Source: Streptomyces coffeae
GTDB lineage: Bacteria > Actinomycetota > Actinomycetes > Streptomycetales > Streptomycetaceae
Length of the DNA: 64,000 nucleotides
Reading direction: 5' to 3'
NCBI RefSeq assembly: GCF_016741875.1
Contig: NZ_JAERRF010000011.1
Span: 62,001-126,000, forward strand
Shown: piece by piece, positions 44,521-52,171 of the stretch
How positions within the stretch are numbered: position 1 is the stretch's first letter
Layout of the letters: the number at the start of each line of letters is the position of its first letter
Translations under genes and position numbers: made by a program
Notes under the pieces: generated by a model
Told to the model about the DNA's origin: nothing
What the model saw: the letters and a program-made list of their open reading frames with translations, nothing else
The model's database searches: none

Positions 44521-45114
44521 TTACGCCTCTTCGCCCTCGGCTTCCTCGGCCTCCTCGGCGGGAGCCTCGGCCTGGGCGGTGACCACGTGCAGCACCGGGG
44601 CGTCCTCCTCGACGGCGAGGGTGGTGCCGGCCGGCAGCGTGATGTCCTTGGCGTGGATGGTGGCACCCGCGTCCAGGCCCTCGATGGAGATGGTGACACC
44701 CTCGGGGATGTGGGTGGCCTCGGTCTCGACCGGCAGCGCGTTCAGCACGTGCTCGAGCAGGTTGCCGCCGGGGGCCAGCTCGCCCTCGGTGAGGATCGGC
44801 ACCTCGACGGTGACCTTCTCGCCCTTCTTCACCAGCAGGAGGTCGATGTGCTCAAGGATGCCGATCTTGATGGGGTGGCGCTGCACGGCCTTGGGGATGA
44901 CCAGCTCGCTCTTGCCACCCTCGATGTCCAGGCGGATCAGCACGTTCGGGGTCTTCAGCGCCATCAGCAGGTCGTGGCCCGGCAGGGTCACATGCACCGG
45001 CTCGGTGCCGTGGCCGTAGATGACACCGGGGACGCGGCCGGCGACGCGGGTGCGGCGGGCCGCACCCTTGCCGAACTCGGTGCGGGGCTGGGCGGAGATC
45101 TTGACCTCGGCCAT
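44521..45114 (-). CDS. rplY: 50S ribosomal protein L25/general stress protein Ctc
   Basis: 5S rRNA-binding protein of 197 residues: an N-terminal L25 domain (about 1-90; RTEFGKGAARRTRVAGRVPG is typical), a TL5-like beta domain (about 95-180), and an acidic Ala/Glu tail. The ATG at 45114 gives MAEVKISAQ, the family start; upstream open frame is discarded. It lies 202 bases downstream of prs, with a hairpin between. Confidence 0.95.
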   Translation of the reverse strand: MAEVKISAQPRTEFGKGAARRTRVAGRVPGVIYGHGTEPVHVTLPGHDLLMALKTPNVLIRLDIEGGKSELVIPKAVQRHPIKIGILEHIDLLLVKKGEKVTVEVPILTEGELAPGGNLLEHVLNALPVETEATHIPEGVTISIEGLDAGATIHAKDITLPAGTTLAVEEDAPVLHVVTAQAEAPAEEAEEAEGEEA

Positions 45115-45268
45115 GGGGCACTCCTCGTAGATCGTGTCCTGATATGTGGGCGTCACCCGGCCCACGACAGACCTGCTACGAAGAGCGCGTCGATAACGGA
45201 CAGCTGTGCCGAGCACAGCCTCCCTCGCCGAGCAACCCCATGAGTCTACCAATGGCCGGATAGGCTTA

Positions 45269-45293
45269 AGGCCACCCCGTGGCGGGGTGGCCT
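45269..45293. terminator. Hairpin between prs and rplY
   Basis: Perfect 11-bp stem AGGCCACCCCG/CGGGGTGGCCT (45269-45279 with 45283-45293) with a 3-base loop, 24 bases after the prs stop on the minus strand. It probably ends or attenuates the prs transcript before rplY. Confidence 0.7.
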
Positions 45294-45316
45294 CAGCCGG
45301 GTCGCTCCTAAGCCCA

Positions 45317-46294
45317 TCAGGCGTGCTCCTCGAAGAGGCTGGTCACCGAGCCGTCCTCGAAGACCTCCTGCACCGCGCGGGCGATGGTGGGCGCCATCGA
45401 CAGCACGGTGACCTTGTCGAGTTCGACCTCGTTCGGGGTGGGCAGCGTGTTGGTGAAGACGAACTCGCTGACCTTCGAGTTCTTCAGCCGGTCGGCGGCC
45501 GGACCGGACAGCACACCGTGGGTGGCGGTCACGATCACGTCCTCGGCGCCGTTGGCGAACAGCGCGTCGGCCGCGGCGCAGATGGTGCCACCGGTGTCGA
45601 TCATGTCGTCGACCAGCACACAGACCCGGCCGTGTACATCACCGACGACCTCGTGGACGGTGACCTGGTTGGCCACATCCGGGTCGCGCCGCTTGTGCAC
45701 GATCGCCAGCGGGGCGCCCAGCCGGTCGCACCAGCGGTCGGCGACCCGCACCCGGCCGGCGTCCGGGGAGACCACGGTGAGCTTGGTGCGGTCCACCTTG
45801 GCGCCCACGTAGTCGGCGAGCACCGGAAGCGCGAAGAGGTGGTCCACCGGGCCGTCGAAGAAGCCCTGGATCTGGTCGGTGTGCAGATCGACGGTGAGGA
45901 TGCGGTCGGCGCCCGAGGTCTTCAGCAGATCCGCGATCAGACGGGCCGAGATGGGCTCGCGGCCGCGGTGCTTCTTGTCCTGGCGGGCATAGCCGTAGAA
46001 GGGGACGATCACCGTGATGGAACGCGCGGAAGCCCGCTTCAGCGCGTCGATCATGATGAGCTGCTCCATGATCCACTTATTGATCGGAGCGGTGTGGCTC
46101 TGGATCAGAAAGCAGTCGGCGCCTCGCGCGGACTCCTGGAAACGGACGTAGATCTCGCCGTTGGCGAAGTCGAATGCCTTGGTCGGGACCAAGCTGACGC
46201 CCAGCTCGTGGGCGACCTCCTCGGCCAGCTCGGGGTGGGCGCGGCCGGAGAAGAGCATCAGCTTCTTCTCGCCGGTCGTCTTGATCCCGCTCAC
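45317..46294 (-). CDS. prs: Ribose-phosphate pyrophosphokinase
   Basis: Makes PRPP for nucleotide, His and Trp synthesis; 325 residues. DCFLIQSHTAPINKWIMEQL, the ATP loop RQDKKHRGREPISARL (about residues 103-118), and the PRPP-binding VLVDDMIDTGGT (about 224) are class I PRS motifs. GTG 46294 follows AAGGAG. Located 71 bases downstream of glmU on the same strand, probably in one transcription unit. Confidence 0.96.
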   Translation of the reverse strand: MSGIKTTGEKKLMLFSGRAHPELAEEVAHELGVSLVPTKAFDFANGEIYVRFQESARGADCFLIQSHTAPINKWIMEQLIMIDALKRASARSITVIVPFYGYARQDKKHRGREPISARLIADLLKTSGADRILTVDLHTDQIQGFFDGPVDHLFALPVLADYVGAKVDRTKLTVVSPDAGRVRVADRWCDRLGAPLAIVHKRRDPDVANQVTVHEVVGDVHGRVCVLVDDMIDTGGTICAAADALFANGAEDVIVTATHGVLSGPAADRLKNSKVSEFVFTNTLPTPNEVELDKVTVLSMAPTIARAVQEVFEDGSVTSLFEEHA

Positions 46295-46365
46295 AGCAAG
46301 TCTCCTTGGATGTCACTTTGGTGCGCTTCTCACGGTACGCCCCGCCCGGCATACCCGTGTACGGG

Positions 46366-47823
46366 TCACTGATCGCTCTGGTGCTCCTGGTGAGCGCTCT
46401 CCGCGGCCCGTGCCGCGGCGCTTCCGGGGCGCTTGCGGGCCACCCAGCCCTCGATATTCCGCTGCTGTCCGCGGGCGACGGCCAGCGAGCCGGGGGGCAC
46501 ATCCTTGGTGATGACCGAGCCGGCGGCGGTGTAGGCGCCGTCCCCGATCGTGACAGGAGCCACAAGCATGTTGTCGGCTCCGGTGCGGCAGTGGCTGCCG
46601 ATGGTGGTGTGGTGCTTGTTGACGCCGTCGTAGTTCACGAAGACGCTCGCGGCGCCGATGTTGGTGTGGTCGCCGATCGTCGCGTCACCCACATAGGACA
46701 GATGCGGCACCTTGCTGCCCTCGCCGATCGTGGCGTTCTTCATCTCCACGTAGGTACCGGCCTTGGCCTTGGTGCCGAGCCGGGTGCCGGGGCGCAGATA
46801 CGCGTACGGCCCCACACTGGCGCCCTCGCCGATCTCGGCGCTGTGGGCGACGGTGAACGAGGCGACGGCGCCCTCGCCCACGGTGGTGTCGGTGAGCCGG
46901 GAGTTCGGGCCGACCTCGCTGTGCGCGGCGAGATGGGTGGTGCCCAGCAGCTGGGTGCCGGGGTGGACCAGGGCGTCCGGTGCGAAGGTGACGGTCGCGT
47001 CGATCCAGGTGGTGCCCGGGTCGACCACGGTCACCCCGCTGAGCATGGCGCGCTCCAGCAGCCGGTCGTTGAGCAGCCTGCGGGCCTCGGCCAGCTGGAC
47101 GCGGTTGTTGATGCCCAGGATCTCCCGGTGGTCGGCGGCCACGGCGGCTCCCACCCGGTGACCGGCCTCACGCAGGATGCCGAGCACATCGGTGAGGTAC
47201 TCCTCACCCTGGCTGTTGTCGGTGCGCACCTTGCCGAGCGCGTCGGTGAGCAGCTGGGCGTCGAAGGCGAAGACACCGGAGTTGATCTCGCGGATCGCGC
47301 GCTGGGCGTCGGTGGCGTCCTTGTGCTCGACGATCGCGGTGACGGCGCCGCTCGCCGGGTCCCGCACGATCCGGCCGTAGCCGGTGGAGTCGGGCACCTC
47401 GGCGGTGAGCACGGTCACGGCGTTGCCGTCGGTGGCGTGCACCGAGGCGAGCCGGTCCAGCGTCGTGCCGGTCAGCAGCGGGGTGTCACCGCAGACGACG
47501 ATCACGGTGCCGTCGAGGGCGACTCCGCTGCCGGACAGCTCCTCCAGGCCCATCCGGACGGCGTGGCCGGTGCCGTTCTGCTCGTGCTGGACGGCGGTGC
47601 GCACCTCCGCGTCGATCTCGGCGAGATGCGCGGTGACCTGCTCACGGGCGTGGCCGACGACGACCACCAGATGCTCGGGCGAGAGCTCGCGGGAGGCGGC
47701 GACGACATGCCCGACGAGGGATCGGCCGCAGATCGCGTGCAGGACCTTGGGGGTCGCCGACTTCATACGGGTGCCCTCACCCGCGGCGAGGACGACGACG
47801 GCTGCCGGGCGGTTGGCGCTCAC
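46366..47823 (-). CDS. glmU: Bifunctional UDP-GlcNAc pyrophosphorylase/glucosamine-1-phosphate acetyltransferase
   Basis: Makes UDP-GlcNAc for peptidoglycan; 485 residues. The N-terminal uridylyltransferase domain has VVLAAGEGTRMKS at residue 9 and a Rossmann fold to about 235. The C-terminal left-handed beta-helix (about 255-450) shows hexapeptide repeats; YVEMKNATIGEGSKVPHLSYVG and NIGAASVFVNYDGVNKHHT carry acetyl-transfer site residues. The Ala/Gln-rich tail is longer than in E. coli. GTG 47823 starts directly before the nucleotide loop. Confidence 0.95.
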   Translation of the reverse strand: MSANRPAAVVVLAAGEGTRMKSATPKVLHAICGRSLVGHVVAASRELSPEHLVVVVGHAREQVTAHLAEIDAEVRTAVQHEQNGTGHAVRMGLEELSGSGVALDGTVIVVCGDTPLLTGTTLDRLASVHATDGNAVTVLTAEVPDSTGYGRIVRDPASGAVTAIVEHKDATDAQRAIREINSGVFAFDAQLLTDALGKVRTDNSQGEEYLTDVLGILREAGHRVGAAVAADHREILGINNRVQLAEARRLLNDRLLERAMLSGVTVVDPGTTWIDATVTFAPDALVHPGTQLLGTTHLAAHSEVGPNSRLTDTTVGEGAVASFTVAHSAEIGEGASVGPYAYLRPGTRLGTKAKAGTYVEMKNATIGEGSKVPHLSYVGDATIGDHTNIGAASVFVNYDGVNKHHTTIGSHCRTGADNMLVAPVTIGDGAYTAAGSVITKDVPPGSLAVARGQQRNIEGWVARKRPGSAAARAAESAHQEHQSDQ

Positions 47824-47893
47824 GGGTGTGCCCTTCGGCTTCGGGGGTGGACACCCGCAGGATACCGAGAGGTTTCGGGACGGAAACGTGTGC

Positions 47894-47920
47894 GGGTCCC
47901 GATCGGGGCGATCAGGACCC
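47894..47920 (-). terminator. Terminator downstream of tRNA-Gln
   Basis: Stem of GGGTCC/GGACCC and GATCG/CGATC with one internal mismatch and a 3-base loop (47894-47920), 19 bases after the tRNA 3' end in the direction of transcription. Confidence 0.6.
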
Positions 47921-47939
47921 GTAGGGACGGAAAGAAGAG

Positions 47940-48011
47940 CTCCCCTGCCAGGACTCGAACCCGGAACAACCGGACCAAAACCGGTAGTGTTGCCTATTAC
48001 ACCACAGGGGA
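47940..48011 (-). tRNA. tRNA-Gln, anticodon TTG
   Basis: A 72-base cloverleaf on the minus strand. The acceptor stem TCCCCTG/CAGGGGA pairs fully (48011-48005 with 47947-47941), followed by discriminator G. The anticodon loop TTTTGGT holds TTG, and the T arm contains GGTTCGAGTCC. CCA is not encoded. No integrase or att-like repeat is seen beside it. Confidence 0.95.
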
Positions 48012-48212
48012 AAGAAAAGCACTCAAGTCGGACACCTGGTCAGGCTGTCGACTTGGCCCCCACCACTATGCCGTACCACCAGCCCTCGATGCGACGGTAT
48101 AGATCAGCGTTGTTGCCCCGTTCCGGGGCGCGGCGCTGTCCGCCGTTCGAGTGTCCTTCACCCCGCCGTGTCCCGGGGAATTCCCTTGCTCCACGGTCGT
48201 AGTCTGGTCGCT

Positions 48213-49646
48213 ATGAGTGCTACGGGGGTAGTCGAGGCAGCGAGCGCGCGGGGCGCGCCCGCTGGTCCATGGTGGTGGTCGCGGCGGCGGAGCATGGTGC
48301 TCGATGTGGGTCTCGCCATCGCGTCGGCGGCGGAGTGCGCCGCGGAAGGTGTCGTTTTCGCCGATGACGCCCGGATTCCCCCGCTGCTCGGTGTGCTGCT
48401 CGGAATCGTCGTCGGCTCGACGCTGGTGGTGCGGCGCCGGTGGCCGATCGCCGTTGTCCTGATAGTGATCGCCGTCACCCCGGCCGAGATGGGGCTGCTG
48501 CTCGGTGTGGTCGGCCTCTACACCCTGGCCGCCTCCGAAGTGCCGCGGCGGATCACGGCGGTGCTCGCCGGGATGGCGGGCTCCGGGACGCTCATCATCA
48601 CCATGATCCGTTTCCAGCAGGACATCGGGAAGGGCGGCTGGGACCCGGGGCTCTGGGCGGTGCCGCTGGTCTCGGTGACGATGGCGCTGGGGATGACCGC
48701 CCCGCCGGTGCTGCTCGGGCTGTACGTCAGGGCGCGGCGGCGGCTGGTGGAGAGTCTGCGGGAGCGGGCCGACGGACTTGAGCGCGAGCTGTCGCTGCTC
48801 GCGGACCGCGCGGAGGAGCGGGCCGAGTGGGCCCGCAACGAGGAGCGCACCCGGATCGCCCGCGAGATGCACGACGTGGTGGCGCACCGGGTGAGCCTGA
48901 TGGTGGTGCACGCGGCGGCGCTCCAGGCGGTGGCGCTGAAGGACCCGGAGAAGGCGTCGAAGAACGCGGCGCTGGTCGGAGACATGGGGCGGCAGGCACT
49001 CACCGAGCTGCGGCAGATGCTGGGGGTGCTGCGCTCCGAGGACGGGCAGCGGTCCGGCGGGGGCGCGGCGGCCCCGGCCGCCCCCGAGGAGAAGCGGGTG
49101 CCGCTGGCCGCGGTGGCGGTGGCCGCGTCGGCCGCCGCGCAGGCCGCGGGGGCGGCGGCGCGGGAGGCGGAGCCCCTGGACGGGCCGCGCCTGGCGGAGC
49201 TGGACGCGCTGGTCGGGCAGTCGCGCGCGGCGGGGATGACCGTGGAGCTCTCGGTGGAAGGCGAGGAGCGGCGCTATGCGTCGCGAGTGGAGCAGACCGC
49301 CTACCGCGTGGTGCAGGAGGCGCTCACCAACGTCCACAAGCACGCCCCGGGCGCGAGCGCCCGGGTGCGGGTCGCCCATCGCGCCGACGAGATCGCGGTA
49401 CTGGTGGAGAACGGCCCGAGCGAACGCGGCGCGGCGGACGCCGGGCTGCCCAGCGGGGGCAACGGCCTGGTCGGCATGCGTGAGCGGGTCTCCACGCTGG
49501 GCGGGGGCTTTGTGTCGGGCCCGACCGAGGCGGGCGGCTTCCGGGTCTCGGCGGTCATCCCGGACCGCACGGGCGCTGAACAAGCGGAGTCCGCGGACGC
49601 CCCCGCAGAGGAGTTGAAGGACGTGGCGCGCGCCAAGACCGCCTAG
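48213..49646 (+). CDS. Orphan sensor histidine kinase (NarL-partner type)
   Basis: Membrane kinase of 477 residues. About five hydrophobic segments span residues 28-172. The HisKA_3 dimerisation domain has phospho-acceptor His220 in REMHDVVAHRVS. The region between it and the ATPase (about 265-320) is an Ala-rich insert, and the HATPase domain ends with GLVGMRERVSTLGGGF. Such kinases normally pair with a LuxR-type regulator, but none follows; the nearest orphan regulators in the window lie more than 11 kb away. ATG 48213 is chosen; an in-frame GTG or ATG upstream at 48168 lacks support. Confidence 0.9.
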   Translation: MSATGVVEAASARGAPAGPWWWSRRRSMVLDVGLAIASAAECAAEGVVFADDARIPPLLGVLLGIVVGSTLVVRRRWPIAVVLIVIAVTPAEMGLLLGVVGLYTLAASEVPRRITAVLAGMAGSGTLIITMIRFQQDIGKGGWDPGLWAVPLVSVTMALGMTAPPVLLGLYVRARRRLVESLRERADGLERELSLLADRAEERAEWARNEERTRIAREMHDVVAHRVSLMVVHAAALQAVALKDPEKASKNAALVGDMGRQALTELRQMLGVLRSEDGQRSGGGAAAPAAPEEKRVPLAAVAVAASAAAQAAGAAAREAEPLDGPRLAELDALVGQSRAAGMTVELSVEGEERRYASRVEQTAYRVVQEALTNVHKHAPGASARVRVAHRADEIAVLVENGPSERGAADAGLPSGGNGLVGMRERVSTLGGGFVSGPTEAGGFRVSAVIPDRTGAEQAESADAPAEELKDVARAKTA

Positions 49647-49755
49647 GCGCCCGGGCGGCGCGGGGCGCCCGGCCGTCGTTCGGGCGGAGCCGCGCGTCTG
49701 CGGAGTACGGGCCCGGCGGTGGCGCGAGGGGCGGCGGGCCGCGGGCCGGTGGGGT

Positions 49756-49775
49756 GCGGATCCGGCGTACCGGCG
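49756..49775 (+). repeat. 20-base direct repeat, copy 1
   Basis: Identical to 49904-49923; contains CCGG-N4-CCGG. Both copies lie in the non-coding strip between the histidine kinase and the SUKH-3 gene. Confidence 0.6.
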
Positions 49776-49903
49776 TTGCGTTCTGCCCGCCCGGGCGTGG
49801 ATGTTCGGCGGCTTTCCGAAGTGGGTCCTGGTGGCTTTTGGGGCGTATGGGCCTGGTGGCGGCGAGAGCGGGGCGGCCGTGGGGTCGGAGGGTCGTTGTC
49901 GCG

Positions 49904-49923
49904 GCGGATCCGGCGTACCGGCG
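49904..49923 (+). repeat. 20-base direct repeat, copy 2
   Basis: Identical to 49756-49775; it ends 28 bases before the stop codon of the SUKH-3 gene. Confidence 0.6.
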
Positions 49924-49950
49924 GGTCGGCGACCTCGCGGGTCGGGCGGT

Positions 49951-50451
49951 CTACGCCCGGGGCAACCTCGGCGGGAGGGTGCCTGTGACCAGGGTGGCCA
50001 GCGCCGCGTCCACGCTCGCGCCCAGATACCAGTCACCGCAGTGGTCCAGGCTGTAGACCCGCCCCTCCGCGTCGATGGTCAGCAGCGCCTGTCCGTCCGC
50101 CTCTTCGCCCAGCGGACAGACCTCCGTCTCCAGCGCCCGCCCCAAGTCGCCGAGGGTACGGGCCAGATGGAGGCCGGGCAGCGGGTCGATCCGGAACGAG
50201 GTCGGGGCGATCTGCCGCCCCGCCGCGGGCGGCTGCACCTCCAGCCCGCCGAACTCCGCCCACGCCTCGACGGCCGCCGGGAAGACCGCGTGCCGGTGTC
50301 CGGCCGGGGAGGTGTGGGCGCGCAGGGCGTCGGCCCAGATCTCGGCGCGCCGGATGTCCCAGCGGCCGGGCTCCCAGCCCGCCTCGCGCAGCGCGGCGTC
50401 GACGGCGATGGGGAAGCGGGTGACGTCTCTGCGGTCGTATGCCTGTTTCAC
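49951..50451 (-). CDS. SUKH-3-like immunity-type protein
   Basis: A 166-residue protein whose pattern fits the SUKH-3 family of immunity proteins: AGWEPGR near the start, AWAEFGGLEV (about 62), LGDLGRALETEVCPLGEE (about 98-115), and LTIDAEGRVYSLDHCGDWYLGASVDAALATLVTG at the end, split around the typical Gly-Arg-Val-Tyr strand. No signal peptide. GTG 50451 overlaps the stop of the deaminase-like gene (GTGA), the expected toxin-then-immunity order. It would bind and neutralise the deaminase if the pair behaves like known systems. Confidence 0.78.
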   Translation of the reverse strand: MKQAYDRRDVTRFPIAVDAALREAGWEPGRWDIRRAEIWADALRAHTSPAGHRHAVFPAAVEAWAEFGGLEVQPPAAGRQIAPTSFRIDPLPGLHLARTLGDLGRALETEVCPLGEEADGQALLTIDAEGRVYSLDHCGDWYLGASVDAALATLVTGTLPPRLPRA

Positions 50452-50969
50452 TCGGTCTCACCCACGACCCGTACGCCGAAGTGGGCCAGCAGCGCCGTGC
50501 AGGACAGGCAGGGCGGGGCGTAGCTGCCGTGCTGGGGGTCGCCCGCCTCGCGGATGCGGCGGGTGGTGAGTTTGGCGTGCTTGAGGGAGCGGCGGGCCTC
50601 GCCCTGGCTGAGCGGTTTGCGGGAGGCCCGCTTGGAGCGGCTCGCCTCGAAGGCCGTCAGATGGCGGGAGAGCAGGATCGCCTCGGCGCAGCGGCCGGTG
50701 AAGCGCTCGCGCCGGCCGGTGGGGAGCGCGTCGAGGAACTCCTTGACCAGGGGGTGCGGCGTGGGCGGCTGATCGCCCTTGATTCCGGTGCAGGTGAGGG
50801 TCTCGCCGCGGACGGACAGCGCGGCGGCCACGGCGGGCAGGATGCCGTCGCGCCGGTGGTGCACCGGGGGCGGCCCGGCGTCGGGGTCGACGCTGCTCCA
50901 TCCCAGCCGGGGGTCGCCGGCCGCGGGGGCGGCGCCGTTGCCGCTCCCGCCGTTCCGCATGGTGTGCAT
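50448..50969 (-). CDS. YwqJ-like deaminase-fold protein, candidate toxin
   Basis: A 173-residue protein with zinc-deaminase motifs: Cys94-Ala-Glu96 in GRCAEAILLSRHL and PCLSC (Cys154, Cys157) near the end, the arrangement of YwqJ-related putative nucleic-acid deaminases in polymorphic toxins. The N-terminal 40 residues are Gly/Pro-rich and lack a signal peptide, WXG or Rhs part, so no delivery route is visible. ATG 50969 has GGAGGG 9 bases upstream. The next gene encodes a SUKH-3-like partner. Deaminase activity is inferred from the motifs alone. Confidence 0.75.
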   Translation of the reverse strand: MHTMRNGGSGNGAAPAAGDPRLGWSSVDPDAGPPPVHHRRDGILPAVAAALSVRGETLTCTGIKGDQPPTPHPLVKEFLDALPTGRRERFTGRCAEAILLSRHLTAFEASRSKRASRKPLSQGEARRSLKHAKLTTRRIREAGDPQHGSYAPPCLSCTALLAHFGVRVVGETE

Positions 50970-51188
50970 GTGGTGATTCCCTCCCTACCGCAATCCCCCG
51001 GTTGCAGTGATCAGATTGCCAAATGTGCCGGGTGGTGCGGTAGTCCGGGCTTGTACCGCCAGGTGGGCGGCGCGTCGGGCCCGTGGCCGTGCGCCGGGAC
51101 GGGGCGGCCGGGGCGACCGACCGGCTCCGCCCATTGCGCCACCACATAGGCTGTGGGCAGTAGACAGCATCAGCAGGGGGCAACCGCC

Positions 51189-52166
51189 ATGACGACAGGT
51201 CGGCTCGGGCAGCACACCGCGCCACCGAACACGGCCTACGCCGGGCAGGTCGTGCACTTCCCGGACCCGGTCCGGGCCGCTCGCCACCCCAAGGGCGTCC
51301 GAGTGGACGAAAGCGGCTATCCGGACTTCTCGCCCTATGCTCGCGCGGCGGCCGAAATCGCCGAGCCCCCGGAGGGGTTCGGCGTCGACGAGCTGCGGCT
51401 GACCGACTACGTCTCGGCGAACGCGGCACAGTTCGCCGCCGGGCACGAGCTGTGGAAGGACTCCGCGCCGGTCGCCACCCCGCACGGCTGGACCTGGCAC
51501 CACGTCGCCGGCACCCGGCGGATGGAGCTGATCCCGGTCGAGGTGAAGGCGCTGCTGCGGCACCACGGTGGACTGGCCACCGCGCCGGTCGACCAGAACA
51601 AGCGCGGCACCCGGCCCCTCCAGGAGACCCGGCCGATCCACTTCGGGCTGCCCGTGCGCGGTCTTTCGGTCACCGAGGAGCAGATGCTGGGCGTCGAGGA
51701 GGACCTCGGCTACCGGCTGCCCGACGCGTACCGCTCCTACCTCAAGGCGGCGGGTGGCTGCGCACCGGTCGGTGCGGCGCTCGACCCGGAGTTGGGGCTG
51801 CTGATCGATCAGCCCTTCTTCACGGTGCGCGACGAGGCCGCGGTCAACGACCTCGTGTACATGAACAAGTGTCTGCGTGACCACTTCACCAAGGACTATC
51901 TGGGCGTCGGCTTCGTCCAGGGCGGAGTGATCGCGGTGAAAGTGAAGGGCGACGCGATCGGCTCGGTGTGGTTCTGCGCGTACGACGACGCGCGGGACCG
52001 CGACGGCTGGACGGTTCAGGACCGGGTGACGGAGCTCATGCTGCCGTGCGGCGATGACTTCGACGCCTTCCTGCTGCGGCTGGCGGGCAATCCGCCGGAG
52101 CTGGAGACCGTGGCGAACCTGATGGTGGACGGCGGATTCGCGTACGCCGTCCCGGTGGAGGAGTGA
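51189..52166 (+). CDS. WHH-type nuclease domain fused to a SUKH (SMI1/KNR4) domain
   Basis: A 325-residue protein. Residues about 40-130 resemble WHH nucleases of the HNH/EndoVII fold from polymorphic toxins: GYPDFSPYA, DYVSAN, the triad Trp103-His104-His105 in WTWHHV, then MELIPVEVKALLRHHGG. Residues about 158-300 form an SMI1/KNR4 SUKH domain (LSVTEEQMLGVEEDLGYRLPDAYRSYLKAAGG split over its first helices, and GDDFDAFLLRL at the end). Toxin-type and immunity-type domains are thus in one chain. No signal peptide. Its stop is 5 bases before the next gene, so the two are co-transcribed. Confidence 0.75.
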   Translation: MTTGRLGQHTAPPNTAYAGQVVHFPDPVRAARHPKGVRVDESGYPDFSPYARAAAEIAEPPEGFGVDELRLTDYVSANAAQFAAGHELWKDSAPVATPHGWTWHHVAGTRRMELIPVEVKALLRHHGGLATAPVDQNKRGTRPLQETRPIHFGLPVRGLSVTEEQMLGVEEDLGYRLPDAYRSYLKAAGGCAPVGAALDPELGLLIDQPFFTVRDEAAVNDLVYMNKCLRDHFTKDYLGVGFVQGGVIAVKVKGDAIGSVWFCAYDDARDRDGWTVQDRVTELMLPCGDDFDAFLLRLAGNPPELETVANLMVDGGFAYAVPVEE

Positions 52167-52171
52167 GCGCG

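Larger units (their letters stand above)
49647..49950. other. 304-base gap with a 20-base direct repeat
   Basis: No gene seen. An exact 20-base repeat (GCGGATCCGGCGTACCGGCG) lies at 49756-49775 and 49904-49923, 148 bases apart. The rest is G-rich with no clear terminator. It may be a decayed coding stretch or a regulatory region at the border of the toxin-type cluster. Confidence 0.4.

Noticed and set aside
47940..48011. tRNA-Gln as a possible integration site of a mobile element
   Set aside because: No integrase, no repeated tRNA 3' end and no change of gene style within the window; flanking genes are conserved or independent.
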